From NCBI GenBank assembly GCA_031257995.1, contig JAIRNN010000201.1, positions 1 to 12,260 on the forward strand: a DNA stretch of 12,260 nt, written 5' to 3'. Shown one piece after another: positions 6,661 through 12,260 of the stretch. The first letter of the stretch is position 1, and every line of letters begins with the position of its first letter. The translations under genes and the position numbers were made by a program. The stretch is from Spirochaetaceae bacterium. GTDB lineage: Bacteria > Spirochaetota > Spirochaetia > Treponematales > Breznakiellaceae. The notes under the pieces are model-generated. The model made no database searches. It was not told where the DNA came from and saw nothing but the letters and a program-made list of their open reading frames with translations.

Positions 6661-6786
6661 GGTCTTAGGGGCGGAGCCCCTAGGAGAGGGGGTAGCGTAT
6701 GACCAAACGAAAGGCGGTGTGGACGCGCCGCAGGTGCGGACATATCGACCGGAGAGCGGGCGGGAGCGAGGGGGGAGACTTCCCCC
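6661..6786. repeat. GC-rich dispersed intergenic element, copy B (REP-like)
   Basis: Starts with the perfect hairpin TAGGGGC-GGA-GCCCCTA (6666-6682), followed by GAGAGGGGGTAGCG. It ends in GGGGGAGACTTCCCCC (6771-6786), identical to the end of copy A. The interior is longer than in copy A by about 50 bp. It lies upstream of the hydantoinase promoter. Confidence 0.55.
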
Positions 6787-6842
6787 TCTTTATGGGAAAT
6801 TCCGGCGTTTTCAATATTATTTTCCACGAAGGGCCGTTTTTG

Positions 6843-6851
6843 TGTTATATT
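6843..6851 (+). promoter_or_regulatory. Extended -10 promoter of the hydantoinase gene, predicting a leaderless mRNA
   Basis: TG-T-TATATT (6843-6851) matches the extended -10 pattern TGNTATAAT with one change. The hexamer ends 6 bp before ATG 6858, so initiation 7 bp downstream would fall on the A of the start codon. The -35 region is weak (TTCCAC at 6822-6827, 18 bp spacer), as is usual with extended -10 sites. Confidence 0.55.
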
Positions 6852-6857
6852 TATGGC

Positions 6858-8261
6858 ATGACAACAATGCTTATTAAAAATGGGTTGGTGGTTACGGAAC
6901 GAGACGAGGCGGTGCGCGATGTGCTGGTCTCCGGCCAAACGATTGCGGAGATCGGGGAGGCGGGGGAAAGCCTTGTCCCAGCGGATACGGATGCGGCGGT
7001 GATTGACGCGGCGGGGAAGATCGTGATTCCCGGCGGCATCGACGCGCATACGCATCTGGGGCTGGATGTCGGCTTTACAGCAGCCAGCGACGACTTTTTC
7101 ACGGGGACGGTCGCGGCGGCTCACGGCGGGGTAACGGCGATTGTCGATCATCCGGCATTTGGGCCGACGGGTTGCCCGCTTGACCATCAGATCGAGCAGT
7201 ACCACCGTCTCGCGGCGGGAAACGCCGTCATCGACTACGGGTTCCACGGGGTGATCCAGCACGTTGACGATGCGGTGCTGGACGCGATGCCCTCTCTCGC
7301 CGCCGCCGGCATCACGAGTTACAAGGTGTATCTCACCTACGATTACAAAATCGAGGACGGCGGCCTCTACCGCATTCTCGAAAAGGCCGGCAAGGAGAAC
7401 CTGCTCATCACGGTTCACCCGGAAAATGACGGCGTGATAACCCATCTCCGCCGGACGCTGCTTGCCGCCGGAAAGACCTCTCCGCGTTACCACCCGGTCT
7501 CGCGGCCTCCCGAATGTGAGGCGGAGGCGGTTGGCCGCATGATCCTCATCGCGCGGATGACCGGGGACGCGCCGCTCTACATCGTCCATCTCACCAACAG
7601 GCTGGGACTGGATTTCATACGCATCGCGCGGAAACGGGGACAGCGGAACCTCTACGCCGAGACCTGCCCCCAATACCTTCTGCTCGACCAGAGCCGTTAC
7701 AAATTGCCGGGCGACGAGGGACTGAAATACATCATGTGCCCGCCGTTGCGCACCATAGCCGATCAAAAGGCGTTGTGGGCGGGCCTTGCGCGGGGGGACA
7801 TCCATGTTATCGCGACCGACCATTGCCCCTTCTTCTTTGCGACTCAGAAAAAACGCGGCAGCAATGACTTCACCCGGACCCCCAGCGGCGCGCCCGGCAT
7901 CGAAGAACGGATGGCGCTCATCTATAGCGAAGGCGTTGTCAAGAACCGGCTCACGCTCCGGCAGTTTGTCGACCTTACCAGCGCCAACCCGGCGAAACTG
8001 TTCGGGCTGTATCCCAAAAAAGGGGTGTTGCGCAAGGGTTCGGATGCCGACATCGTTATCCTTGACCCGCAGGCCCGCACGGTTCTCTCCGCGAAAGACA
8101 TCCATAGTAACGTGGACTACACGGCTTACGAAGGCTTTGCCGTTACCGGACGGCCTGTGACCACCATCTCGCGCGGGGAAGTGATTGTCCAAGACGGCGT
8201 TTTTAAGGGCGCAAAGGGCCGGGGGCGTTTCCTAAAACGGGAAAAGAGGAGCGCGTTGTGA
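6858..8261 (+). CDS. hydA: D-hydantoinase / dihydropyrimidinase family cyclic amidohydrolase
   Basis: 467 residues, normal length for the family. It hydrolyses cyclic ureides (hydantoins or 5,6-dihydropyrimidines) to N-carbamoyl amino acids in the cytoplasm. All binuclear metal ligands are visible: H64-T-H66 in IDAHTHLG, the carbamylated lysine K156 in SYKVYLTY, H187 in TVHPEN, H244 in IVHLTN and D321 in ATDHCPF. CPPLR (294-298) and SANPAKLFGLYPKKG (375-389) are also family hallmarks. The frame is open upstream into repeat DNA, but homology begins at MTTMLIKNGLVV. ATG 6858 is chosen because the extended -10 ends 6 bp before it; ATG 6867 is an alternative. Neither has a ribosome binding site. 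The gene overlaps the XdhC-family gene by 4 bp. Substrate (hydantoin, dihydropyrimidine or a purine-derived ureide) cannot be decided from sequence. Confidence 0.93.
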   Translation: MTTMLIKNGLVVTERDEAVRDVLVSGQTIAEIGEAGESLVPADTDAAVIDAAGKIVIPGGIDAHTHLGLDVGFTAASDDFFTGTVAAAHGGVTAIVDHPAFGPTGCPLDHQIEQYHRLAAGNAVIDYGFHGVIQHVDDAVLDAMPSLAAAGITSYKVYLTYDYKIEDGGLYRILEKAGKENLLITVHPENDGVITHLRRTLLAAGKTSPRYHPVSRPPECEAEAVGRMILIARMTGDAPLYIVHLTNRLGLDFIRIARKRGQRNLYAETCPQYLLLDQSRYKLPGDEGLKYIMCPPLRTIADQKALWAGLARGDIHVIATDHCPFFFATQKKRGSNDFTRTPSGAPGIEERMALIYSEGVVKNRLTLRQFVDLTSANPAKLFGLYPKKGVLRKGSDADIVILDPQARTVLSAKDIHSNVDYTAYEGFAVTGRPVTTISRGEVIVQDGVFKGAKGRGRFLKREKRSAL

Positions 8262-9094
8262 ACGGGTTCTTTCAGGTTCTTCGCGAGCAGCTTGCCGCCG
8301 GGAAAACGGTGGTACTCGTATCGATCATTCGCTCCGAAGGTTCCACGCCGCGTAAGGCAGGCGCGTTGATGCTGGTCGACCAAGACGGGTGGGTGTGCGG
8401 CACGATAGGCGGCGCGATTGCCGAGCATCTTGCCATTGAGGAAGGCCGGCGGCTTATCCGGGAACAGGCGGACGGTTCACCCAAAGATTTCATCCTCCGC
8501 CCCAACGAGATTAACGACATCGGCGCCCAGTGCGGCGGCATGATAACCGTCTCCTTTACCCGTCTCGACCCGAAAACGTCCGGCATCGATGCCATTGTCG
8601 ATGCCCTCATCGCGGAACACCCGGCAGCGGGAACCGTCTACATCTTCGGCGGCGGCCATGTCGGGAAGGAAACCGAGCCGCTTCTCTCCCGCCTCGATTT
8701 TCGCTGTGTCGTCTACGACGACCGGGCGGAGTATGCCGATCCTGCCCTCTTTAGCCCCGATGCCCGGACGATCTGCCACCCGTTTTCCGCGATAGGCGAA
8801 AAAATCACCCTTGCCGCCTGCGACTACTGCGTCGTGCTCACCCACGGCCACCAATCCGACTACGAGGCCGTCTCCTTCGCGCTGGAAAGCCCCGCCCGCT
8901 ACATCGGTCTTATCGGCAGCAAGCGCAAAATCGCCTTCGTCGAGGGCCGCCTCAAAGCCGCCGGATTTACCGACGCCCAAATCCACGCCCCCCGCGTCCA
9001 CGCCCCCATCGGCCTCGACATCGGCAGCGAAACCCCGGCGGAAGTGGCGGTCTCCATCGCCGCCCAGTTAATCACCGTAAGGAAGAGGGGCTAG
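8258..9094 (+). CDS. xdhC: XdhC/CoxI-family molybdoenzyme accessory protein
   Basis: 278 residues. The GTG start overlaps the hydantoinase stop as GTGA, with AGGAG (8247-8251) 6 bp upstream, indicating translational coupling. The N-terminal XdhC_CoxI domain shows EGSTPRKAGALM (27-38), GTIGGAIAE (48-56) and the QCGG motif (91-94). The C-terminal Rossmann domain shows VYIFGGGHVG (127-136), VLTHGHQSDYEAV (193-205), YIGLIGSKRK (215-224) and IGLDIGSETPAEVAVSI (251-267). XdhC proteins bind molybdenum cofactor, promote its sulfuration and insert it into xanthine-dehydrogenase-type hydroxylases. No hydroxylase subunit is in the window, so the partner must lie elsewhere. Pairing with a hydantoinase fits purine or ureide catabolism clusters, in which both families occur. 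Family assignment is firm; the partner enzyme is inferred. Confidence 0.9.
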   Translation: MNGFFQVLREQLAAGKTVVLVSIIRSEGSTPRKAGALMLVDQDGWVCGTIGGAIAEHLAIEEGRRLIREQADGSPKDFILRPNEINDIGAQCGGMITVSFTRLDPKTSGIDAIVDALIAEHPAAGTVYIFGGGHVGKETEPLLSRLDFRCVVYDDRAEYADPALFSPDARTICHPFSAIGEKITLAACDYCVVLTHGHQSDYEAVSFALESPARYIGLIGSKRKIAFVEGRLKAAGFTDAQIHAPRVHAPIGLDIGSETPAEVAVSIAAQLITVRKRG

Positions 9095-9204
9095 GGGAAC
9101 GCTGATTCCTAAAGGTTACTGTTTCAAAACTCATTTGTATTGGGGTAATTCTGTCTGTTGACAAAGCGATAAGGAATTAACCGCAAAGGCGAATAAGGAG
9201 AGTG

Positions 9205-9218
9205 CGCCATATATGGCG
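9205..9218. repeat. Perfect palindrome CGCCATATATGGCG, site 1
   Basis: A 14-bp perfect palindrome 110 bp after the XdhC-family gene. Its 12-bp core GCCATATATGGC recurs at 9337-9348. A protein-binding site or the ends of a small element are both possible. An AAGGAG (9195-9200) and a 15-codon frame from ATG 9213 occur here but look accidental. Confidence 0.4.
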
Positions 9219-9336
9219 TGTGCTAGTTTGACGGCCTGCCGGCTTTACAATCATTATTGAAGGCGGCCTTTCATGAAGGCTTGAAAAACGGACGGATTGA
9301 CGTTAGAACACGCGTCTGTCTGAAAAAATCTTCATA

Positions 9337-9348
9337 GCCATATATGGC
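9337..9348. repeat. Palindrome GCCATATATGGC, site 2
   Basis: Exact second copy of the 12-bp core at 9206-9217, 131 bp away. Both lie in the 468-bp gap between the two converging genes (9095-9562). I see no gene in that gap. Confidence 0.4.
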
Positions 9349-9418
9349 ACGCCTTCAGTACCGCAGTGCCGAAGCTGGTATCCAAGTGCCGCCTTTACTG
9401 GCGCCGCACCATGTTGCA

Positions 9419-9493
9419 TAACCGCACTAACGCCCCTAGCACAACCTACGGTTGTGCCTGTTTCGGGCGCGGCATTGGGTGCCTTAGCGGTTA
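9419..9493. repeat. Nested hairpin element sharing a 17-mer with 1027-1043
   Basis: The outer arms TAACCGC (9419-9425) and GCGGTTA (9487-9493) enclose a perfect hairpin GCACAACC-TAC-GGTTGTGC (9439-9457). The right half contains GCGCGGCATTGGGTGCC (9467-9483), identical to 1027-1043 and preceded by TTTC in both places. This points to a dispersed intergenic repeat. As it sits between converging genes it may also act as a two-way transcription barrier, but no T-tract is present. Confidence 0.5.
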
Positions 9494-9525
9494 AATTTTT
9501 ATAAAGGTTCGCTGTAAATGTGGTT

Positions 9526-9554
9526 GTTTCAAGATTCGCCTAGGGTTTTGAAAC
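9526..9554 (-). terminator. Weak hairpin just past nagA
   Basis: GTTTCAA (9526-9532) pairs with TTGAAAC (9548-9554) around a 15-nt loop, starting 9 bp beyond the nagA stop on its downstream side. No T-tract follows in the nagA direction, so a terminator role is uncertain. Confidence 0.3.
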
Positions 9555-9562
9555 AGCGCCTC

Positions 9563-10732
9563 TTATATGTTCTGGTATTTCACCACTCCCCGCACGATGG
9601 TCAAAAGCACGGTGAAGTCTTTGTCGAATACCACAATGTCGGCATCGCGGCCGGGAAGGATGTAGCCTTTGTCATTGAAGCGCATCACCGCTGCCGGGTT
9701 CGAGCTGGCCGCCTTGAGCGCGTCTTCCAGGGAAAAGCCGAAATCGACGAGGTTTTTCACGCCGTTTATCATGGTGAGCGAGGACCCGGCGATCACATCG
9801 TCCGCGACACGCCGCCACAGCCCTTCAACGAGGTGGACTTCCTCGCCGTTTGCGAAAAACGGGCCCTTTTCCTGGCCGGTGGGGTTGAGGCCGTCCGTAA
9901 CCAACGTGATCTTGTCGATGGGCTTCACCCGCAAGAGCAACTTAAAGAGGTCGGGGTGTACGTGGAGGCCGTCTCCGATGATCTCGCAGGAGATTTCGGG
10001 GTGGGTGAGGATCGCGCCGACCGCATTCGGGTTGCGGTGATCCATCCTGCTCATCGCGTTGAAAAGGTGCGTCGAATGGAGAATCCCCGCCTGCATCCCC
10101 TCCGCCATGTTTTCGTATGCAGCGTCGGTGTGCCCGGCTTGCAAGACGATGCCCTTCTTCACGCAGTAGAGCGCGAGTTCCCGCATATTCTTCAGTTCCG
10201 GCGCGACCGTCATATTGACAATCTTCCCCTCTGCCGCGTCCCAGAGTTCCGCCATATAGTCGAGGTCTACCGGGGACAACGTTGTCGGTTTCTGCACCCC
10301 CAGCTTGTTCGCCGAGAGAAACGGCCCCTCAAGATGAAAGCCCATGATCTGGGCGCCACTTTCCTTGCCAAACCCCGCATGGATACTCCGCACGATACCC
10401 GGCAGACGCCCCCTCTCACTAGGATAAAGCGTCGGGTTAAACGCCGTCACCCCGTAACGGGGTAAAATCCGCGACATCTCGATCACCGCGTCAGATGTCT
10501 CATCGTCGGTGCCAAACCCGCCCGTGCCGTGAATGTGCGTGTCGATGAACCCCGCCGAGATATACGCCCCGTCCACGTCGATAATCCTCGCGTCCGCCGG
10601 AAACCGCTTTTGCGCGAACCGCTTCTCCGAAAACACATCGGCAATCTTGCCATCTTCAACGAGCACTGAACAATCGTCCATCTCGGCAAAACCCGTGTAG
10701 ACCCTGCCCTTGTGCAGACACACCAAACTCAT
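9563..10732 (-). CDS. nagA: N-acetylglucosamine-6-phosphate deacetylase
   Basis: 389 residues, standard for NagA. It removes acetate from GlcNAc-6-phosphate to give glucosamine-6-phosphate, the first cytoplasmic step in using GlcNAc from chitin or cell-wall recycling. The amidohydrolase layout is complete: IDTHIHG (63-69), the metal-binding glutamate E135 in FHLEGPF, H201 in AGHTDA, H222 in STHLFNAM, DGLHVHP (254-260) for substrate binding, the catalytic aspartate D280 in LVTDGL, and SSNPAAVM near the end. The ATG at 10732 is the start expected by homology. It has no usable ribosome binding site, only GGGG one base away, and its predicted transcription start is the A of the ATG. No nagB or sugar transporter is adjacent. 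Transcription runs toward the XdhC-family gene. Confidence 0.95.
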   Translation of the reverse strand: MSLVCLHKGRVYTGFAEMDDCSVLVEDGKIADVFSEKRFAQKRFPADARIIDVDGAYISAGFIDTHIHGTGGFGTDDETSDAVIEMSRILPRYGVTAFNPTLYPSERGRLPGIVRSIHAGFGKESGAQIMGFHLEGPFLSANKLGVQKPTTLSPVDLDYMAELWDAAEGKIVNMTVAPELKNMRELALYCVKKGIVLQAGHTDAAYENMAEGMQAGILHSTHLFNAMSRMDHRNPNAVGAILTHPEISCEIIGDGLHVHPDLFKLLLRVKPIDKITLVTDGLNPTGQEKGPFFANGEEVHLVEGLWRRVADDVIAGSSLTMINGVKNLVDFGFSLEDALKAASSNPAAVMRFNDKGYILPGRDADIVVFDKDFTVLLTIVRGVVKYQNI

Positions 10733-10738
10733 ACCCCG

Positions 10739-10767
10739 ATTTTACCACGTGGTTAGCGGCTTGTAAA
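10739..10767 (-). promoter_or_regulatory. Promoter of nagA: -35 TTTACA, 17-bp spacer, extended -10 TGG-TAAAAT
   Basis: On the minus strand, TTTACA (10767-10762) is followed after exactly 17 bp by TAAAAT (10744-10739), with TGG just upstream as an extended -10. Both hexamers match consensus at 5 of 6. The -10 ends 6 bp before ATG, so initiation is predicted at or next to 10732. The spacer contains the palindrome ACCACGTGGT (10744-10753). Confidence 0.7.
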
Positions 10768-10779
10768 CATTTTTACAAG
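10760..10779. promoter_or_regulatory. Operator-like inverted repeat over the nagA -35
   Basis: CTTGTAAA (10760-10767) and TTTACAAG (10772-10779) are perfect 8-bp arms around CATT. The left arm contains the -35 hexamer, so a dimeric repressor bound here would block the promoter. No regulator gene is nearby to name it. It may instead be one more member of the hairpin string that continues to 10916. Confidence 0.5.
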
Positions 10780-10916
10780 ATCAGACACTCTGATCCTGTT
10801 AGATTGCGCCCCGTAATCTAGTTAGATCACGCCCTGTGGGTCTGTTCACCCAAGACCCTTGAGTCTGCTGATCCAAGACATGGAAGTCCAATATGGGTAA
10901 ATCAGCAAACCCTATT
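10779..10916. repeat. String of diverged hairpins at about 23-bp spacing
   Basis: Successive short palindromes have different sequences but regular centres. GATCAGA-CAC-TCTGATC is centred at 10787, TAGATT/AATCTA at 10810, AGATCAC/GTGgGTCT near 10833, and CAAG-ACC-CTTG at 10856. TCCA/TGGA follows near 10878 and AATAtGGG/CCCTATT near 10903. The first three retain related words (GTTAGATTGCGCCCCGT and GTTAGATCACGCCCTGT), showing that at least part arose by tandem duplication. The spacing equals that of the array at 3517-3838. No gene is present between 10733 and 11080. Confidence 0.6.
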
Positions 10917-11020
10917 CGCCCCCCTCCTCCAGAAAAAACGGCGACGATCGAGCGGGAATGATAGACAAGGGGAGACAGAGTGGGCGGCCCCAGAGAACCA
11001 CCCTGTTAGCCGCCGCGAAA

Positions 11021-11063
11021 CCCTATGCAAAATACCGCGCCGTCCGGCAGGGTTCGCATAGGG
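11021..11063. terminator. Hairpin downstream of the small lipoprotein gene
   Basis: CCCTATGC (11021-11028) pairs perfectly with GCATAGGG (11056-11063) around a 27-nt, GC-rich loop. It lies 18 bp past the stop codon of the leftward lipoprotein gene. On that strand only TTT follows the stem, so termination would be weak. Confidence 0.4.
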
Positions 11064-11080
11064 CTTATAATTTTTAACTC

Positions 11081-11542
11081 TTAACTACCGAGCATCTCGA
11101 CAAACTTGCCGAAAGGTATGGTTGAAACAGCACTCGTAATGTTGTATTTAGGAAGTTTTCCCATATCCGCTGAACTGCTTACACCAAGCGCATCCAATGA
11201 CTGTCCATTGGTGTAAAGAAATCCCTTGCTGTCAGTCGTAGTCTCCAACCCAAGATAATACGAACCATTGCCGGTACAGTCGCTGTCATCCTGTTTCTTC
11301 AGAGAAACCGTAATCGCATCACTGGCGATTGTTCCTTCTCCCATAGCGACCTCATTCCCGGAATCGGAGCTAACGCTAACATGGACGTTTCCGGTTTTAC
11401 CGGTAAGCTCGGTAATGGTGATTTTTTTGGGATCCGTGTTTCCCCCGCCACCGCCGCTACTGCCGTTATCGCACCCCGCCAAAACAAGTCCGAATGTCAG
11501 CAGGCCCGCCAACATTCCCAACCAAAATTTTTTGTTTGTCAA
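11081..11542 (-). CDS. Small treponemal-type lipoprotein
   Basis: 153 residues from a TTG start at 11542. AAGGAG (11553-11548) lies 5 bp upstream; earlier in-frame starts lack a site and would put 18 residues before the signal peptide. The N-terminus MTNKKFWLGMLAG, then a hydrophobic stretch and the lipobox L21-A-G-C24, predicts lipid attachment at Cys24, followed by DNGSSGGGGG, a flexible tether. The mature part (KKITITELTGKTGNVHV, IASDAITVSLKKQDD, GSYYLGLETT, KLPKYNITSAVSTIPF) looks like a single small beta-rich domain. Signal peptide and domain style resemble a large lipoprotein family in termite-gut Treponema genomes; this is from memory and not verified. Function unknown. It is probably anchored to a membrane and exposed to the periplasm or surface. 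A perfect inverted repeat (11573-11617) lies in the leader. Confidence 0.85.
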   Translation of the reverse strand: MTNKKFWLGMLAGLLTFGLVLAGCDNGSSGGGGGNTDPKKITITELTGKTGNVHVSVSSDSGNEVAMGEGTIASDAITVSLKKQDDSDCTGNGSYYLGLETTTDSKGFLYTNGQSLDALGVSSSADMGKLPKYNITSAVSTIPFGKFVEMLGS

Positions 11543-11572
11543 TTTTTCTCCTTTGTTTGACAACAAACTTTT

Positions 11573-11617
11573 CGTTATGCGGAGAAATTCATACATCCTA
11601 TTCTATGCCGCATAACG
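11573..11617. promoter_or_regulatory. 10-bp perfect inverted repeat upstream of the small lipoprotein
   Basis: CGTTATGCGG (11573-11582) and CCGCATAACG (11608-11617) are exact inverted copies separated by 25 bp. On the minus strand a TAGAAT (11605-11600) sits between them as a possible -10, but without a good -35. It may be a two-site operator or a leader hairpin. Confidence 0.4.
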
Positions 11618-11901
11618 TTTCTTACGCCGTATACGCCTTGAGAATTCCGTATACTGAATGTCCGACACTTCCTGAAAAGGAAAATGAGCGCGTTAGCACG
11701 CCCGATTCAGATGGAAAATTTATGTCATACCGGCCTCTTTTTCCGTCTGCTGCCGAGAGCCGCGAACAGACAGCGGACAGCCGTCTCTCCCCCAAAGCCG
11801 CGGCAGTTGCCATAGCAATAGCCGTTTCCCGGAACCGAAGGCCCGAATGGCTTGAAAAGATGCGCTATAACGATGAAATGTCAGAGAAAAGCCGCTACTA
11901 A
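11605..11901 (+). CDS. Small hypothetical protein, doubtful
   Basis: 98 residues from ATG 11605, ending YNDEMSEKSRY. The second half looks protein-like (SPKAAAVAIAIAVSRNRRPEWLEKM: a short hydrophobic helix followed by a basic and Trp-containing tail), while SREQTADSRL resembles repeat-derived sequence. There is no ribosome binding site before ATG 11605, which lies inside an inverted repeat. The only good site in the region (AAGGA at 11678-11682) serves a different frame. It could be the end of an older gene, or not a gene. No family recognised. Confidence 0.3.
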   Translation: MPHNVSYAVYALRIPYTECPTLPEKENERVSTPDSDGKFMSYRPLFPSAAESREQTADSRLSPKAAAVAIAIAVSRNRRPEWLEKMRYNDEMSEKSRY

Positions 11902-11984
11902 TGTGATGATTGGGTTGGGGAGGGGGAGATCTCTGTTGGGAAGAAAACCGCAGTCAAAAACGGAGAAACAAGTATTTTCGCCAT
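11898..11984 (-). CDS. Possible 28-residue leader peptide
   Basis: MAKILVSPFLTAVFFPTE opens a 28-codon frame ending SPTQSSH. ATG at 11984 has AGAGGGGG (11997-11990) 5 bp upstream and lies about 45 bp downstream of the predicted start site of the leftward promoter at 12037-12065. It would be a small, partly hydrophobic peptide. Support comes from position only; it may equally be untranslated leader of a longer transcript. Confidence 0.3.
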   Translation of the reverse strand: MAKILVSPFLTAVFFPTEISPSPTQSSH

Positions 11985-12036
11985 AGAAACCCCCTCTGCC
12001 GAATTTTGCGCGGCCCTATGGACCACGATATAGTCT

Positions 12037-12065
12037 ACTATACCACGCCGCGTTATTTCTGTCAA
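12037..12065 (-). promoter_or_regulatory. Near-consensus leftward sigma70-type promoter
   Basis: On the minus strand TTGACA (12065-12060, perfect) is followed after exactly 17 bp by TATAGT (12042-12037), with TGG as an extended -10. The predicted start is near 12030. The palindrome TATAGT-CT-ACTATA (12029-12042) covers the -10 and start site and may be an operator. Downstream lie the small ORF at 11984 and, 490 bp on, the lipoprotein gene. Confidence 0.65.
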
Positions 12066-12135
12066 TGCCCCGCATTGCCTCAAAATTAATCCAGCCGAAA
12101 AGGGGCCGGTTTCTCAAAACCACAACCTGGCCGAA

Positions 12136-12156
12136 ATCAGGCCGCTTCGGCCTGAT
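12136..12156 (-). terminator. Strong hairpin spanning the stop codon of the partial gene
   Basis: ATCAGGCCG (12136-12144) pairs perfectly with CGGCCTGAT (12148-12156) around a 3-nt loop. In the direction of the gene, only two or three T follow. It includes the TGA stop and could stop transcription before the leftward promoter at 12037-12065. Confidence 0.5.
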
Positions 12157-12260
12157 CTCCCTCCTGACAACAGGCCTGTTTCATACTTGCCTTTTCACGG
12201 TTTAGTTTCAAGAGCCGTTCCACCGCCTGGTTTAATGCGGCATTCAATTCGACCGGATTT
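12137..12260 (-). CDS. C-terminal end of an unidentified protein (partial)
   Basis: The frame entering from the right edge reads NPVELNAALNQAVERLLK, then LNREKASMKQACCQEG, and stops at TGA 12139-12137, giving 40 visible residues. The amphipathic, Leu/Ala/Glu-rich helix (AALNQAVERLLKLNREKA) looks like true coding sequence, possibly a coiled coil or helical C-terminal tail, followed by a short Cys-Cys and acidic end. Too little remains to name a family. The stop codon lies inside a strong hairpin. Confidence 0.6.
   Translation of the reverse strand, partial: NPVELNAALNQAVERLLKLNREKASMKQACCQEGDQAEAA

Noticed and set aside
6651..8192. 513-codon open frame on the minus strand
   Set aside because: It is the antisense of the hydantoinase gene, whose metal-site motifs prove the plus strand is coding. 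GC-rich third positions open the opposite frame.
9158..9186. TTGACA at 9158-9163 as a promoter
   Set aside because: At 16-18 bp downstream the sequence is CCGCAA-like, with no -10 hexamer.
9195..9260. 15-codon ORF after AAGGAG at 9195-9200
   Set aside because: The 12-bp spacing is long, the start lies inside a palindrome and the peptide has no notable feature.
9518..10465. 315-codon plus-strand frame
   Set aside because: Antisense of nagA, which shows a full set of NagA motifs.

Overview
The window looks like a chromosomal segment of a spirochaete close to the termite-gut Treponema species. This is inference from style only: both lipoprotein genes carry treponemal-type signal peptides (for example KKFWLGML followed by VLAGCDNG), the GC content is moderately high, and the DNA between genes is crowded with palindromic and dispersed repeats. 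No rRNA, tRNA or CRISPR locus was found.

Layout. 1-1290 is non-coding repeat DNA: three copies of a ~140-bp element with terminal inverted repeats (229-872), then a GC-rich dispersed element (913-1100). 1293-3401 is a large low-complexity surface lipoprotein followed by a strong hairpin. 3517-3838 is a tandem array of 23-bp palindromic units, and 3970-4139 is a long imperfect inverted repeat. Next come a small gene broken by two compensating frameshifts (4153-4551), a HUH/RAYT-like transposase homologue lacking its catalytic histidines (4655-5161, minus), an MFS transporter remnant lacking its N-terminal half (5439-6164, minus) and an inverted, truncated, frameshifted second copy of the RAYT-like gene (6165-6559, plus).

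The metabolic core follows. A hydantoinase/dihydropyrimidinase (6858-8261) overlaps by 4 bp an XdhC-family gene (8258-9094), forming a coupled pair that suggests ureide or purine breakdown. Converging on it is nagA (9563-10732, minus), for amino-sugar catabolism. The hydantoinase gene and nagA both have an extended -10 placed so that transcription should start on the A of the ATG, which suggests leaderless mRNAs. Upstream of nagA is an operator-like palindrome and a string of hairpins spaced about 23 bp apart with different sequences. The right end holds a small treponemal-type lipoprotein (11081-11542, minus), a doubtful small plus-strand ORF, a near-consensus leftward sigma70-type promoter (12037-12065) and the C-terminal end of an unidentified gene leaving the window.

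Most unusual are the two sets of ~23-bp-spaced palindromes, one homogeneous and one diverged with the arms changing together, sharing a window with two catalytically degenerate RAYT-like genes and REP-like hairpins.
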